A stretch of 64,000 nucleotides of DNA from Larix kaempferi (Eukaryota; Streptophyta; Pinopsida; Pinales; Pinaceae): assembly GCA_027924585.1 (NCBI GenBank), contig BSBM01000299.1, forward strand, positions 30,232,501-30,296,500, given 5' to 3'. The notes below the pieces were generated by a model. That model was not told the origin of the DNA. It saw only the letters and a program-made list of their open reading frames with translations, and did not search any database. Below, one piece after another: positions 35,244 to 45,696 of the stretch. The position numbers and the translations under genes were made by a program. Each line of letters begins with the position of its first letter. Position 1 is the first letter of the stretch.

Positions 35244-36665
35244 AATCCTCCCTTCCCAATATTGCTTGTCCTCAAGCAATTTTAAATGTGGGTTTTGAAG
35301 AACCTGCTTTCTGTATAATTCTTTGAAGTTGACATTGAATTGCCCAACCTTGAGTCTTTGAGTTTCCATGAAGATTTTAGAGAGGAACCACAATGCTTGC
35401 TGCTGCACTACTCTGATTAAAATCACTTTATTAAGTGGGGAATCCATCTCCCATACTGCTTGCTTCCCCAAAAAATATGAAACCAATGAGATAAAAATTA
35501 TTCCAGGGTCCCATTGCTTGTATTGCACCCCAACAATTAAAAGTGCTCTCCAACCCATACCATCAGATAAGAGGATTCTTGGATCCCATTTTCTTGTATG
35601 CATTCTTCCAAACATAATGAGTACAAAATATATATCATCAAAGTACATAACAACATAATGAAAATGTACATAAAGGAGATGCTTCATCAAAGAGTCATGA
35701 AAGTGCTTATACCTCCAAGCATGTAGACCACCATTTTCCAAGTGCATACAATTTTCAAGTGACCCATCAAATCTGCTCCAATGACATAGGTGAGGATCCC
35801 ATGTCCAATAGTGCTTCTCCAAGAGAATGTGATATGCATCAAAATATTCAGCCATGCATTCTTTCATCCAAGAAGTGAATGAAGAATCTCCACTAAAATC
35901 TGAACCAAATAATGAGCAAGAAAAACAAGGAGAATTCAAGGGACTCAAAGAAGTCTCATCCATACATCCATGAGGATATGTATCATCATAAGGTAAAGCA
36001 ATATGCTGCTGCAATTCTAAATAACGAGGTGCTCTATTCATGTCATCATCAAAAGGAGAGGTAGGAGTTTCATACCTCTCATGTGGCACCACTAGGAAAA
36101 AACCTTTCACCCAATTTTCATCCCAAAGTGATGTGGCTGGAAAAGAAGTATGGGATGAGGAATTATGAACCAACTTTAATTCTTTACAACTCTTACCCAT
36201 TGAAATATTTAATTCATCTTCTCCATAATTGGCTGGTCTAACTATTGTGAGATCATGTACCTCTTCCAAGGCTTTGCAACTCTCTCCATGAGGCAACTCA
36301 TAATCCCTTTGAACAAGGACAAGTGCTTGTCCTTCTTCTTGTTTTAGTGTAATATCTTCAAGAACCTGCATATCAACATGTACCTCATGTTCCACAATTA
36401 CATTAGGTTCCTCTTTTGTGGCATAAATTGTTTCATCCTTTTCCTTCAAAAGAGAACCATTGCTCATTACTTTTTCCGAGTTGCTTCCAATTTCACTAAG
36501 CAACAATATGAACTCTTGAAAGTATTGTCTCCACTTGTCTTCAAAGGATGGTTCAAGTAATTTCCTAAACTCCTCATTCTCCTTTAAGGTTCCTTTCTCA
36601 TCCTTACTCATGGTGACCAATGAATGCACTTCTTCTCCTACTTCTTCCCTTTCACCAAAGTACAT
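35127..36665 (-). CDS. Element B 512-codon ORF of unknown function
   Basis: An intact frame spanning the whole interior and running through the purine tract into the 3' LTR. Upstream, a short frame from ATG 36718 reads MKTRSQRNKPPPLETET and matches the gag start of element E; a frameshift near 36670 separates it, so the true start is uncertain (36665, or Met at MSKDEKGTL). The first about 60 residues are charged and helical (FRKLLEPSFEDKWRQYFQEF). The middle is acidic. Residues about 250-400 are rich in aromatic, His and Trp residues (HYWTWDPHLCHWSRFDG, then HAWRYKHFHDSLMKHLL), with hydrophobic stretches (YFDDIYFVLIMFGRMH and IIFISLVSYFLGK). No gag, protease or pol motif is recognisable. It may be a replaced gag, a captured host frame or a novel element protein. 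Confidence 0.65.
   Translation of the reverse strand: MYFGEREEVGEEVHSLVTMSKDEKGTLKENEEFRKLLEPSFEDKWRQYFQEFILLLSEIGSNSEKVMSNGSLLKEKDETIYATKEEPNVIVEHEVHVDMQVLEDITLKQEEGQALVLVQRDYELPHGESCKALEEVHDLTIVRPANYGEDELNISMGKSCKELKLVHNSSSHTSFPATSLWDENWVKGFFLVVPHERYETPTSPFDDDMNRAPRYLELQQHIALPYDDTYPHGCMDETSLSPLNSPCFSCSLFGSDFSGDSSFTSWMKECMAEYFDAYHILLEKHYWTWDPHLCHWSRFDGSLENCMHLENGGLHAWRYKHFHDSLMKHLLYVHFHYVVMYFDDIYFVLIMFGRMHTRKWDPRILLSDGMGWRALLIVGVQYKQWDPGIIFISLVSYFLGKQAVWEMDSPLNKVILIRVVQQQALWFLSKIFMETQRLKVGQFNVNFKELYRKQVLQNPHLKLLEDKQYWEGRICHVPNLVLGHNGLITLAIFIRVCKIDVKGQIIAKEENY
35244..35262 (-). promoter_or_regulatory. Element B polypurine tract
   Basis: On minus, ATTGGGAAGGGAGGATT immediately precedes the 3' LTR, after GAGGACAAGCAA, as in many gypsy-class elements. 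Confidence 0.8.
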
Positions 36666-36750
36666 CCAGTTTCAGTTTCTAAGGGTGGTGGCTTATTTCT
36701 TTGACTCCTGGTCTTCATTAATGTTCTACCACATCAGGCGCAATGACCAT

Positions 36751-36762
36751 GCTCTGATACCA
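36751..36762 (-). promoter_or_regulatory. Element B primer-binding site
   Basis: On minus, TGGTATCAGAGC one base after the 5' LTR; initiator tRNA-Met type. Confidence 0.87.
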
Positions 36763-36763
36763 C

Positions 36764-38785
36764 TGTAATTTCCCTTGTTAGGAATTTTATTAAAATTGCA
36801 ATTTTCCACTTTTTTCCTTGGTTCGACCTTTGACTAGTTTCGATCTCTAGGTCCCAAATTTGCCCCAAATGATCCCAAATATTCTGAGAAGGTATATGAA
36901 TGATATTAGAACATAAATATGTGTTTCAGGGATGCCTTTGTACCTTTAAAACACTTCTGAAAATACTCTTTCAATTCTGGTCAATGTAGGTAACTTTACT
37001 AGTGATTTCCCTTTGACTAGTATTGGTCTCTAGGTCTCAAATTGACTCCAAATGCCTTCAAATATTCAAGGAAGGTGTATGAATGATATTATAACTTGAA
37101 TATGATGTTTATGGATGACATATGTCTACCAAAATACCTCTGCAAACTCTCTTAATATTCTGGACCAATTATGCAATTTTACTAGTGAGTTGGGGTTCAA
37201 ATCCCCCTGGGGTAAGTACTGAAAATGGCTTCCCATATGCCTCCAAACCCACTCAAATTTATGAACAGAGGTATGTAATGTGTTAATTATTTTATTAAAG
37301 TCTCATATGCACCATTAATGGATTATTACAACTGTTCTCACCCTCTCCCATTCAACTGCAAAAATTCCCAATTCAACCCTTGGGGAAATAGCACCATTTC
37401 ACCTCCCAATACAACTAAACTGAGTAAAAATGCTTCAAATGCTCAAGTACAGTACATGAAACTTTTATAAGACATCCATGGCAGTATATTGATCACAAAT
37501 ATATCAGAGAATCATCCATTCATTCGAAATCATCATCAATACATTGGTTCACAACAAGGTAGTGGGGAAATTGCATTGTTCTTCCATTAAAAATGCGATT
37601 TATACATTTCTACTTGAAATTTCGACCTGAAACTTTTTGGAGATGAAGAACAGAGTATTTAATTCATATTACAAAAGAAATGGGGCATTAAAATCTTCCC
37701 CAAATAGTACAATAGCTCACCAAAAACGCCCTCCCTCAAGGATTAAGAATATGCCATCAAAACTGGAAATGGTTGAAGGAGTGAGCTGCAATAGAAGAAA
37801 CCATGAGCTTCCCTGTAGATTACACCTGCAAATAAAGACTCCATTAAAGCTCCAAATGAAAGGTCTGAATGGCCTTTCCAATTGCCAACTTGGATGGGAA
37901 TCTTTCACCCTCGAAATTGGCTAAGGCAAGAAACTAGTCATCCACTAGCTCTCCCTCTTCACAAATGCAATTGCAAATTCTACAAATGATCAAAAGCCAT
38001 TCTCATACTTCATTTCTACATTTTATAACCAACATTAGCCTTCTAAGGGTCTAAATCCTCTCAATAGATTTAATAGATTTTCATTTAGGAAATATTCCAC
38101 ATTTGCCACTTGTCTCCTAGTTCCAACCTTCCATCTTCTCCCAAATTCGATTTTGAGTCTCTTTGGCTTCTCCAACTCCCAAATTCGCCTTCTTTGAGCC
38201 TATTTTTGGGGCTGACATGTCATAGTGGTCAGATGTCAGAGGTCAGGTCTGCAATTTGTCATAGTTGTCATAGATGCTCCATCATTGGTGTCATAGGGGC
38301 TAGGGAATCTAGCCCAAGTGTCCACAAACTTCCACTTTGACTCTTTATCTTCCATGGAGGTTACCAATCCTTCCAAATTCGACCTAAGATGCTCAATGGC
38401 ATGTGTTATGACTTACCAACTCACCCAAGAGTGTTCACATTCCCATTAATTCGAATTTGCAAAAGAGAGATACCATGTATTATGAAAAATCAAGCTAGTG
38501 TGGGTCCCACATCCTCCATATGTCTCCAAAACCATTTGTCACTTAGGATTTCTCTTGAATTTCTTTATTCACTCTATTTATTAAATACTTGAACCCTTCT
38601 AATGTCTAAACATCATTTATTATCCCCCTTATTCCAAATCCCAAAGCTTCCACCCCAAACCTAGGAAACTAGTAATTTTCCTCCTTGGCAATTATTTGAC
38701 CCTTAACATCAATTTTACAAACTCTAATGAATATGTCTAATGTGATTAGGCCATTGTGACCCAATACCAAATTTGGGACATGACA
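36764..38785 (-). repeat. Element B 5' LTR (right)
   Basis: 2022 bp; starts on plus TGTAATTTCCC and ends GGGACATGACA. Confidence 0.95.
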
Positions 38786-39341
38786 CTCGTCCCCTCCGCC
38801 TCGTCCTCCACTCAGCCATCGTTCCCTTCTACGACAACTGCCGCTCATCATGTCCCTTCTACCACAACCGTCACCCCCCTCCATGCCACCTTTCCCAGCT
38901 CCTCATCCCTCCCACGCAACTCCTCATAACGCAACTTCACCTTCCCCAACCGTCACCCTCCTGACTCATTTCACTTACCTGCACCGCCACTCTGCCAACC
39001 TTCCCTCCCATTTCCGCATCTCCTCTTCCAGTTCTCTACTCCACACCAACGTTTCCCATATTCCTGCTTTCCCCTCCGCCCAACACCGTCCATCCCACCT
39101 TCCCAAATCCAACACAGAATTCATCTCCAACGACCTGCACCAATCAAACAAAAAGTTAATATAAAAAATTAATAATAAATTTTGTATTATTATATTTTTT
39201 TAAATAATATATAATAAATTATTATTATAATTTAAATTTTGTATTATTATTTTATCCCTCACCCTATCACCCAAAAATACTCCTTATCCTTACTCCAAGA
39301 TTGCTCCCAAATATTCACCTCCCCACACTTGATCAAGAACC
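38786..39341 (+). other. Element D 5' leader, C-rich
   Basis: The untranslated leader of D after the B insertion; 38791-39110 is strongly C-rich. The 104-codon frame at 38850-39164 is compositional (Ser, Pro, His) and not treated as a gene. An AT-rich tract follows at 39150-39250. Confidence 0.6.
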
Positions 39342-40301
39342 ATGGCCGAATTACGAGACCAAATTGAAAAATTAGAGAAAGATTTCAATGATCGGATCAC
39401 CCAGACCCACGAAAGTTTGAAAGAAGAAATAAAAATTAGCAATGCAAAGCTAAAAAAAGAGCCCAAGGAGGAAGTTGTGTTAGTGTTAGAGAGAAGGCTA
39501 GACAACAAATTGGAAGACATGAAAGAGAAACAGGATACATTAGATGACAAGTTGAATACCATCTTAGAAATACTAGATGCGAATAAAGAAGTAAGCGGCC
39601 CAGATATGTCGACAGGATCATTCTGCAATTTGGAGTCACCAGCATGCGACAAAGTAAAAGACAATCCACCTTTTATAATATGCCCACCAAGAGCAAAAAT
39701 TGAGTTTATGAAGTTGAATAGAAGTGACGACCAATTTGTCGCATGGTTAAATAAGGCTGAAGAATACTTCCATATATACAATATTACGACGGACGAAGAA
39801 AAAGTGAAATATGCGTCAATGCACCTGAAAGGGAACGCATACAATTGGTACATATGGTGGAAAGGAGACAAGTTGTTGTATACTTGGAAGGTGTTCAAAA
39901 ACGATTTCCTAAAAAGGTTCCAAGGAATCGATGAGGATGAATTCTTTTTGAAGCTTACCAGGTTGCAACAAAAAGGAAGCATCGAGGAATTCACACATCA
40001 ATGGGAATCGCTTTCCACAAGAGTATTTGGATTATCAAAAAAGCAACGTCTGGAAACTTATCTTGGAGGCCTTAAACCATATATACAGAAGGAAATAAAG
40101 ATGCATGACATACCAAACATTGAGGTGGCAAGACATAAAGCAAAAGCAGCCGAGGCCAAAATTAACAGTTTCCAAACAAATAATGGAAACACATATTCAA
40201 GAAAAAACATACTAACAACATATATAGATAGAAATAAATACATTCCACCACCTAGAAGAGACGACAGGAGGAGCTTGGAAAATCAAAGAATGAAAGAATG
40301 A
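39342..40301 (+). CDS. Element D gag
   Basis: The capsid protein of the chromovirus, 319 open codons from ATG 39342. An N-terminal coiled coil (LRDQIEKLEKDFNDRITQTH and on to about residue 80) is followed by the Retrotrans_gag core: EFMKLNRSDDQFVAWLNKAE, then KVKYASMHLKGNAYNWYIWW, FLKRFQG, and LTRLQQKGSIEEFTHQWESL. The stop TGA overlaps the next ATG (ATGA at 40298-40301). In related elements the knuckle is in frame with gag, so this overlap may be an old frameshift. Confidence 0.9.
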   Translation: MAELRDQIEKLEKDFNDRITQTHESLKEEIKISNAKLKKEPKEEVVLVLERRLDNKLEDMKEKQDTLDDKLNTILEILDANKEVSGPDMSTGSFCNLESPACDKVKDNPPFIICPPRAKIEFMKLNRSDDQFVAWLNKAEEYFHIYNITTDEEKVKYASMHLKGNAYNWYIWWKGDKLLYTWKVFKNDFLKRFQGIDEDEFFLKLTRLQQKGSIEEFTHQWESLSTRVFGLSKKQRLETYLGGLKPYIQKEIKMHDIPNIEVARHKAKAAEAKINSFQTNNGNTYSRKNILTTYIDRNKYIPPPRRDDRRSLENQRMKE

Positions 40302-41092
40302 AATGTCGACGATGTGGAGACAAATGGAATCCTAAACATAGATGCTGCTTAGAGGAAGAATCAAATAAATTATACACCTGTGAGGCAGAGGAGAATAGTG
40401 ATTCCGAAGAAGAAGAAGAGTCAGAAAGTGAAGAAGAAGTTACCCCAAATATGGCATCTGAAATCGATGAGGCGCCCAAAATATCCCTGGAATCTATGAC
40501 AAGCATTAGCCAACCACAGACACTTAAGCTAAGAGGACATATAAAGAATGAGAACATTATAGTACTAGTAGACACTGGAAGCACTCACAACTTCCTTGAT
40601 ATAGGAGTTGCAAGAAAACTCAAGTTGTTCGTACACCCAGTTCCAGACATGAAGGTGATGGTTGCAGATGGCAAGAAGATCGGAAAAGTTGGAAAGTTCC
40701 ACAAGGTGAAACTTCATATACAAGACTTCAAACTGGAATCAGAACTCTACACCTTACCATTGGGAGGAGTAGACATCGTTTTGGGAGTCCAATGGTTACG
40801 AACACTAGGAACATATTCCACCAATCACCAAAAACATTTCATCAAGTTTAAATGGCAAGGGGAAAATTTTAAGCTATATGGTTTTCAACCACCAGACACA
40901 CAAGTAGTTTCATCTCAGCATATGGAAAAACTCATTCAAAAAGGAGCACCAGCATACATAATCCAATGCCATCAATTGGAAGGAAAAGAGGAGAAAAATG
41001 AGTTCAAAAATGAAATTCAAAAATTACTCCAGAAACATGAACACATATTTCAAGACTTACCCATGCAGCTACCACCAGAAAGGAGTATATAA
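40298..41092 (+). CDS. Element D zinc knuckle and aspartic protease
   Basis: 264 open codons. An N-terminal [14 protein letters not shown] knuckle of chromovirus type is followed by an acidic linker ([14 protein letters not shown]), then the retropepsin core. The active site is [17 protein letters not shown] (near 40570) and the second conserved block is [14 protein letters not shown]. The end ([19 protein letters not shown]) is the lead-in to RT, which continues in another frame from about 41080. Confidence 0.9.
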   Translation: MKCRRCGDKWNPKHRCCLEEESNKLYTCEAEENSDSEEEEESESEEEVTPNMASEIDEAPKISLESMTSISQPQTLKLRGHIKNENIIVLVDTGSTHNFLDIGVARKLKLFVHPVPDMKVMVADGKKIGKVGKFHKVKLHIQDFKLESELYTLPLGGVDIVLGVQWLRTLGTYSTNHQKHFIKFKWQGENFKLYGFQPPDTQVVSSQHMEKLIQKGAPAYIIQCHQLEGKEEKNEFKNEIQKLLQKHEHIFQDLPMQLPPERSI

Positions 41093-41842
41093 CACAATTG
41101 AGATTAAACCTGGATCAAACCCTGTCATGGTTAAACCATATAGGTATCCCCACCACCAAAAAATGGAAATAGAAAGGCTAGTTCAAGACCTATTGAATTG
41201 TGGTGTCATCACCAAGAGCAGAAACCCTTATGCAGCTCCAGTCATGTTAGTTCGGAAGAAGGATGGATCGTTTAGATTATGTATAGATTATAGAGGATTA
41301 AACAAAATAACAATTAAGAACAAGTTTCCAATCCCTTTCATCGACGATATGCTGGATGAACTTCATGAAGCAAAGTATTTTTCAAAACTCGATTAAGGTC
41401 AGGGTACTATCAAATCAGGGTCAGATTAGAAGATATCGCAAAGACTGCTTTCCAAACTCATGAAGGACATTATGAATTCAAAGTAATGCCTTTTGGGTTA
41501 ACTAATTCCCTTGCCACATTCCAAGCAACTATGAATGAACTATTTCAGCCATACCTAAGGAAATTTGTGTTAGTATTCTTCGATGACATCCTTATATATA
41601 GCAAGACGTGGAAGGAACATTTGACGCATCTGGAAAAAGGTTTCATCTCTTTTGAAGGAAAACCAATTCTATGCAAAAAAGTCAAAATGCACATTTGGGA
41701 AGCAAGAAGTAGACTATCTCGTTCATATAATCTCAAAGGAAGGAGTTAAGGTGGACCCAAGGAAGATCCAAGCGATGAAGGAGTGGCCTGAACCAAAAAA
41801 TGTTTCAAAATTACGAGGAATTTTGGGATTAACGGGTTACTA
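41050..41842 (+). pseudogene. Element D reverse transcriptase, frameshifted
   Basis: Blocks in order: [40 protein letters not shown] (fingers), [17 protein letters not shown], then a TAA at 41394-41396 caused by a small deletion in the following SGYHQIRV motif. Then VMPFGLTNSLATFQATMNEL and the catalytic LVFFDDILIYS (near 41575). A further shift gives GKQEVDYLVHIISKEGVKVD and LRGILGLTGY with its own stop. Three breaks, so no active RT. Confidence 0.9.
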
Positions 41843-42402
41843 ATGAAGGTTCATCAAGAACTATGCACACATCACTGCTCCATTAACGAATCTCCTAAAA
41901 AGAATTATTTTCAATGGGATGATGAAGAAATAAAATGCTTTGAAATATTGAAACAAATTATGTCTTCAACTCCCGTTTTAGCAACATCTGATTTTTCAAA
42001 ACCATTTGTAATTGAATGTGATGCTTCAGGGTTTGGGATAGGAGCTGTGCTAATGCAAGAAGGTCATCCAATCGCTTTTGAAAGAAGGAACTTGAACAAA
42101 AGAGAATACCTACAATCTACATACAACAAGGAAATGCTTGCCATGATGCATGCATGCATTAACTAAATGGCGACAATACCTTTTGGGAAGCAAATTCCTA
42201 ATCCGAACAGATCATAATAGTCTACAACACTTATTACAGCAGAAGACATTAACAACCGAACAACATTAGTGGATCAAAAAAATATCTACCTTCGATATGG
42301 ATATATTACGTAAAAAGGGGAAGGACAATGTAGTAGCTGATGCCCTATCAAGGAAAGATGAAGAGGTACAAGTCTATGTCGTATCAATGGTGATCCCATA
42401 AT
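41843..42402 (+). pseudogene. Element D RNase H
   Basis: Reads YFQWDDEEIKCFEILKQIMS, then PFVIECDASGFGIGAVLMQE (first catalytic Asp) and YNKEMLAMMHAC (catalytic Glu). A frameshift near 42150 is followed by FLIRTDHNSLQHLL (catalytic Asp) and KGKDNVVADALSR, the domain end. Confidence 0.9.
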
Positions 42403-43814
42403 TTTTGGATGAACTTCGCAAGGAATATGCCAAGAATTCAGAGGTTTGCTCCATAATTAACGACATAAATCAGTATCCGAAGTTTGAATGGAAGAATGAC
42501 CTCTTATGGTACAAAGGACAAATTTACTTAAGTTCCAACTCCAGTTTTAAGACCAAGGTGCTTAAAGAGTCACATGACTACCCAACCGCTAGACATGTAG
42601 GATTTTTTAAAACATACTATAATGCAAGGCAATCACTCTTTTGGATAGGTATGAATGTCGAGATTCACAAGTATGTTGCAGAATGTGACATTTGTCAAAG
42701 AAATAAAACAGAGAATATCTCAAGTCCCGGGTTACTCCATCCACTGCATATTCCAAATCAGAAATGGGAGGAAATTTCAATGGATTTCATTGAAGGTCTA
42801 CCAATATCAGATGGGAAAGAAAAAATACTACTAGTAGTAGACAGGTTAACCAAATATGCACATTTTGTAGGAGTAAGGAAAAATGATTCTGCAAAAGAAA
42901 CAACTGAAGCCTTCTGTAAAAATATCTACAAGTTACATGGGTTTCCCAAGATTATCGTGAGTGATAGCGATGCCAAATTTAAAGGTAATTTTTGGAGAGA
43001 ATTCTGCAAGCAAATTGGAACGTCTCTTAACATGAGTTCATCTTATCATCCCCAGATATATGCTCAGACAGAAGTCATCAATAAATGCTTAGAAGCCTAC
43101 CTCCGTTGTTTTGTAACTAATAAGCAAAATAAATGGTTTCAATGGCTACATCTTGCAGAATGGTGGTATAATTCTACTTATCATACATCAGAAAAAATGA
43201 CACCATTTCAGGCCCTCTACGGATATGAACCCCCAAAATGGAAGGATCTTATTACCAACCAAGAAAGGATCGCCTCAGTAAATGACCATTTAGAAGAAAA
43301 CCAAAAGGTTGTCCAAATAATTAAAGAGAATCTGAACACCGCCAGGAATAGAATGAAGCAGCAAGCAGATCGACATCGAACAGAATGGGAATTTGAAGTC
43401 GGAGATTGGGTATTTGTGCGATTACAACCCTATAAGCAATTGTCACTTAAACAAGGCGGAAAGAATAAATTGGCTCCGTGATTTTATTGCCCATATCAAG
43501 TCAATAAGAAGATTAGCCAGGTGGCATATGAGTTGGAGTTTCCAATAACAAGTCGCGTCCATAATGTCTTCCACGTTTCATGCTTAAAAAGGGTGATAGG
43601 TCAACACCGGCAGGCACAAACACTACTTCCCATGTTAGATGATGAAGGAAGAATAATTTTCGAGCCAAAATATATCATCACTACCAAAGAAAGGAGATTA
43701 AGAACACAAGTAATTAAAGAGTACCTTATAAAATGGAAAAACCTCCTTGAAGAAGACACAACATGGGAATCCGAACAATTTCGACAACTACATCCTTCAC
43801 TAACATCGCTTTGA
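42403..43814 (+). pseudogene. Element D integrase with C-terminal chromodomain
   Basis: One frame broken only by a TGA at 43479-43481. The HHCC zinc domain is seen as ESHDYPTARHVGFFKTYYNA to CDICQR. The DDE core has SMDFIEGLP (first Asp), KIIVSDSDAKFKGNFW (second Asp, with SDRDAKF changed to SDSD) and TEVINKCLEAYLRCF (Glu). The GPY/F-like region lies around the TGA. The last about 50 residues (EPKYIITTKERRL to WKNLLEEDTTWESEQFRQLH) form a chromodomain of the chromovirus type, thought to bind modified histone and guide insertion into heterochromatin. Confidence 0.92.
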
Positions 43815-43830
43815 GGACAAAGCTCCTTTA

Positions 43831-43843
43831 AAGGGAGTGGCAA
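43831..43843 (+). promoter_or_regulatory. Element D polypurine tract
   Basis: AAGGGAGTGGCAA directly before the 3' LTR, after TTGAGGACAAAGCTCC. Confidence 0.8.
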
Positions 43844-44025
43844 TGTAACAAATACAAATACAAATATTAATTAAAATGTATTATTTACTAAGTGAAAGGA
43901 TGTAACCCTTCACTTTAGACGCTCAAGCCTATAACGGTGAGCTTCATTGTAAATCTTATCATCTATTCAATAATAATTATCTATTCTTTTCAATTATGGA
44001 TTTTGTGTCCTGAGCGTAGTGCTCC
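43844..44025 (+). repeat. Element D 3' LTR
   Basis: 182 bp, TGTAACAAATAC to GTGCTCCA. Confidence 0.93.
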
Positions 44026-44200
44026 AATTCAACTACTTATTTCGTTAATAACTTATGCTTGGCCTTTTGTTTCTTGGAGGAAAACAATCACAGGTTTCTC
44101 CTTTCGCAACCTATTCCTTAATGTCCTAATCTTGCGGGGGTTATTCACCCCTCAGATGTTCCATGTTATTACTTTCATTAGGAAACTCTATTTACTTCAG
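44026..44200 (-). pseudogene. LINE H endonuclease, N-terminal part
   Basis: On minus: VITWNI*GVNNPRKIRTLRN, then EKPVIVFLQETKGQA. This is the start of ORF2, with the conserved W-N-RG-N and Q-E-T endonuclease motifs. One TGA/TAG-type stop replaces the Arg of WNIRG. Cut by element D. Confidence 0.85.
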
Positions 44201-44235
44201 AGAAGGCCGCCTTTATCGTGGGGTATTGGCCTAAC

Positions 44236-45640
44236 TTGATTAGCTTGGTTCCTACTTCCGCTATCCTTTATCTATTGGTCTTTCTGCCCCTTTTTTCTCC
44301 TTCTTCTGGAAGTTTCCTTTTGTTTCCATTCTGGTTATCCTTTGCGATGTGGCCCTTGTCTTCAATATGGCTTCTTGGAGAAGCTCGATCTGGCACCAAG
44401 GAACATAACCCTTCCCCTTCTTATTGCATTCCTTCTCTATCTCGTCCAGATCGAGCTCTTTCGGATCCATATCTTCCCCCTCATCTTGCATATCTTCGTC
44501 CATTTGATCCAGCTGCTCAACTTGAGTTCCCTGGGATCTTTTATCGTCCGCTTGGATCTGATCCACCTTCTACAGATTTTTCTCCAGTTCCTCTTGAGGC
44601 TGATCTTCTTCCATTCAATTTAAGGTCTTGAATCTATTCAAGCTAGTTACTTTCTTGTCATTTACCTATCCCATATGCTTGCGTCCATGCCTCCTTCTGT
44701 TATTTACGTAGGTGAAACCTTCATCATCCTTCTCCTTCTCCCGGGATGACTTGGGGGGAGGAGGGGGTGGTTTGTTTTGGGGGAATTCTCCACTTAGATG
44801 ACCATATACATGGCATTGCCTGCATCTGAAGGGGATCTGCTCGTAGTCGAGGGGTTGTAACTAGTCCTCATCGTCCCACGTCAAATTTATGGCTTCAGGA
44901 AGATCGCGAGAGATGTCCATATACACACAAATCCGAGCATATGACATATACTTGAGTTGTTTTGTCTGTTCCAAGACTTTCACGAATTCTCCTAAGGAGT
45001 TTCAAATAAGGAATTCTCCTCGGAATCTTTGGTTCCCATTATTCACAGGGGAGCGAGTAGAGAAGGATCCATATCGAGGCCACTCGCATGTCCTCCATGT
45101 CTAGGTTAAACCTCTCTTTCCAGGGTTTGAGGTATAGACCAATTGAGAAGAAAAAATAGGGCCCTCCATCCATAATTCTATCTCGATCCTCCTGGTTGAA
45201 GAAGACGATGGTAAAGAATCCTTTTGACCCAAGCTGCAAATCATAATGGCCTTTAGGGTTCCACGCAACTTTGATCCATCTAAGGATATCTCTCCTTGGG
45301 CCACACCCCGATGAATTTCCTAATTAGGGATTTCTCTTTCCATAGCTCAATCCTTTCTCACAGTTTCGTAGACTGGATCTGGAGGGAAGGGATCTCAGCG
45401 GACTTTGGTAAACAACCCCCAGTGTGACGACCCTGCTCATCCCTCCTTTCTTCGTCATTCTCTATGGCTTCGTTGGCCTTAGAATTCCCATGGTGAGGAT
45501 CTCCCATTGTAGGATTCGATCCATCCATGATTCAATCCGGGGGGGAGGGGGAGGAACCCCCTCCAAGCATCCTCATCTTCAGTCGCGTCTACCCACCGTC
45601 ACCCTCTTTGGCACTAAAAACTTCTAATCACGTATCGCAA
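44236..45640 (-). pseudogene. LINE H ORF1 (DUF4283 and zinc knuckle)
   Basis: The RNA-binding ORF1 protein of plant L1 elements. DUF4283 block: LGSKGFFTIVFFNQEDRDRI, then MDGGPYFFFSIGLYLKPWKE and VASIWILLYSLPCE (45239-45039). Then, in another frame near 44800, the knuckle CRQCHVYGHL with the last Cys lost. The C-terminus (44566-44261) is acidic then basic: DEDMQDEGEDMDPKELDLDE, then KGNFQKKEKKGAE. Frameshifts separate the parts. Confidence 0.82.
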
Positions 45641-45696
45641 AACACTAGAAACCCTAAGTTCATCCGCCCAAAAACTCCATAAAAAGAAGTTCTCTT

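Larger units (their letters stand above)
33222..38785 (-). mobile_element. Element B: full-length non-autonomous LTR element with one long novel ORF
   Basis: Two LTRs of identical length (2022 bp each; 33222-35243 and 36764-38785) flank a 1520-bp interior. A perfect TSD CTCGT lies at 33217-33221 and 38786-38790. The primer-binding site next to the right LTR and the purine tract next to the left LTR show transcription on the minus strand. The interior has no RT, integrase, protease or zinc knuckle, but one long open frame. The LTRs differ at perhaps 1-2% of sites by eye, so this is among the younger insertions here. Nested in the leader of element D. Confidence 0.95.
32908..44025 (+). mobile_element. 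Element D: Ty3/gypsy chromovirus, interrupted by element B
   Basis: A full-length plus-strand element with short LTRs (32908-33090 and 43844-44025). The flanks ATTCG and ATTCA form a 5-bp TSD with one G/A difference at a CpG. A TGGTATCAAAGC primer-binding site follows the 5' LTR and an AAGGGAGTGG tract precedes the 3' LTR. The order gag, knuckle, protease, RT, RNase H, integrase, chromodomain defines a chromovirus of the Metaviridae-like gypsy class. Net length without element B is about 5.5 kb. Several frameshifts and stops make it non-autonomous now. It is inserted in the endonuclease of LINE H. Confidence 0.93.
26366..45682 (-). mobile_element. LINE H: full-length L1-type LINE, interrupted
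   Basis: A minus-strand non-LTR retrotransposon. The 14-bp TSD AAAGAAGTTCTCTT lies at 26352-26365 and 45683-45696. The 3' end at the left begins with a short T-rich tail (TTTTCTTT on plus). Removing the solo LTR 30315-31683 and element D 32908-44025, each with one TSD copy, leaves about 6.8 kb, the size of a complete plant L1. Order in the sense direction: ORF1 (DUF4283 plus zinc knuckle), then ORF2 with endonuclease, RT, zf-RVT and RNase H, then about 1.5 kb of coding-like 3' sequence. Multiple stops and frameshifts show it is dead. Confidence 0.92.

Noticed and set aside
38850-39164. 104-codon Ser/Pro/His-rich frame
   Set aside because: It follows a C-rich tract in the untranslated leader of element D. 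The composition alone explains the open frame.
44218-44631. 137-codon plus-strand frame
   Set aside because: It is the antisense shadow of LINE H ORF1, whose acidic C-terminus reads correctly on minus.
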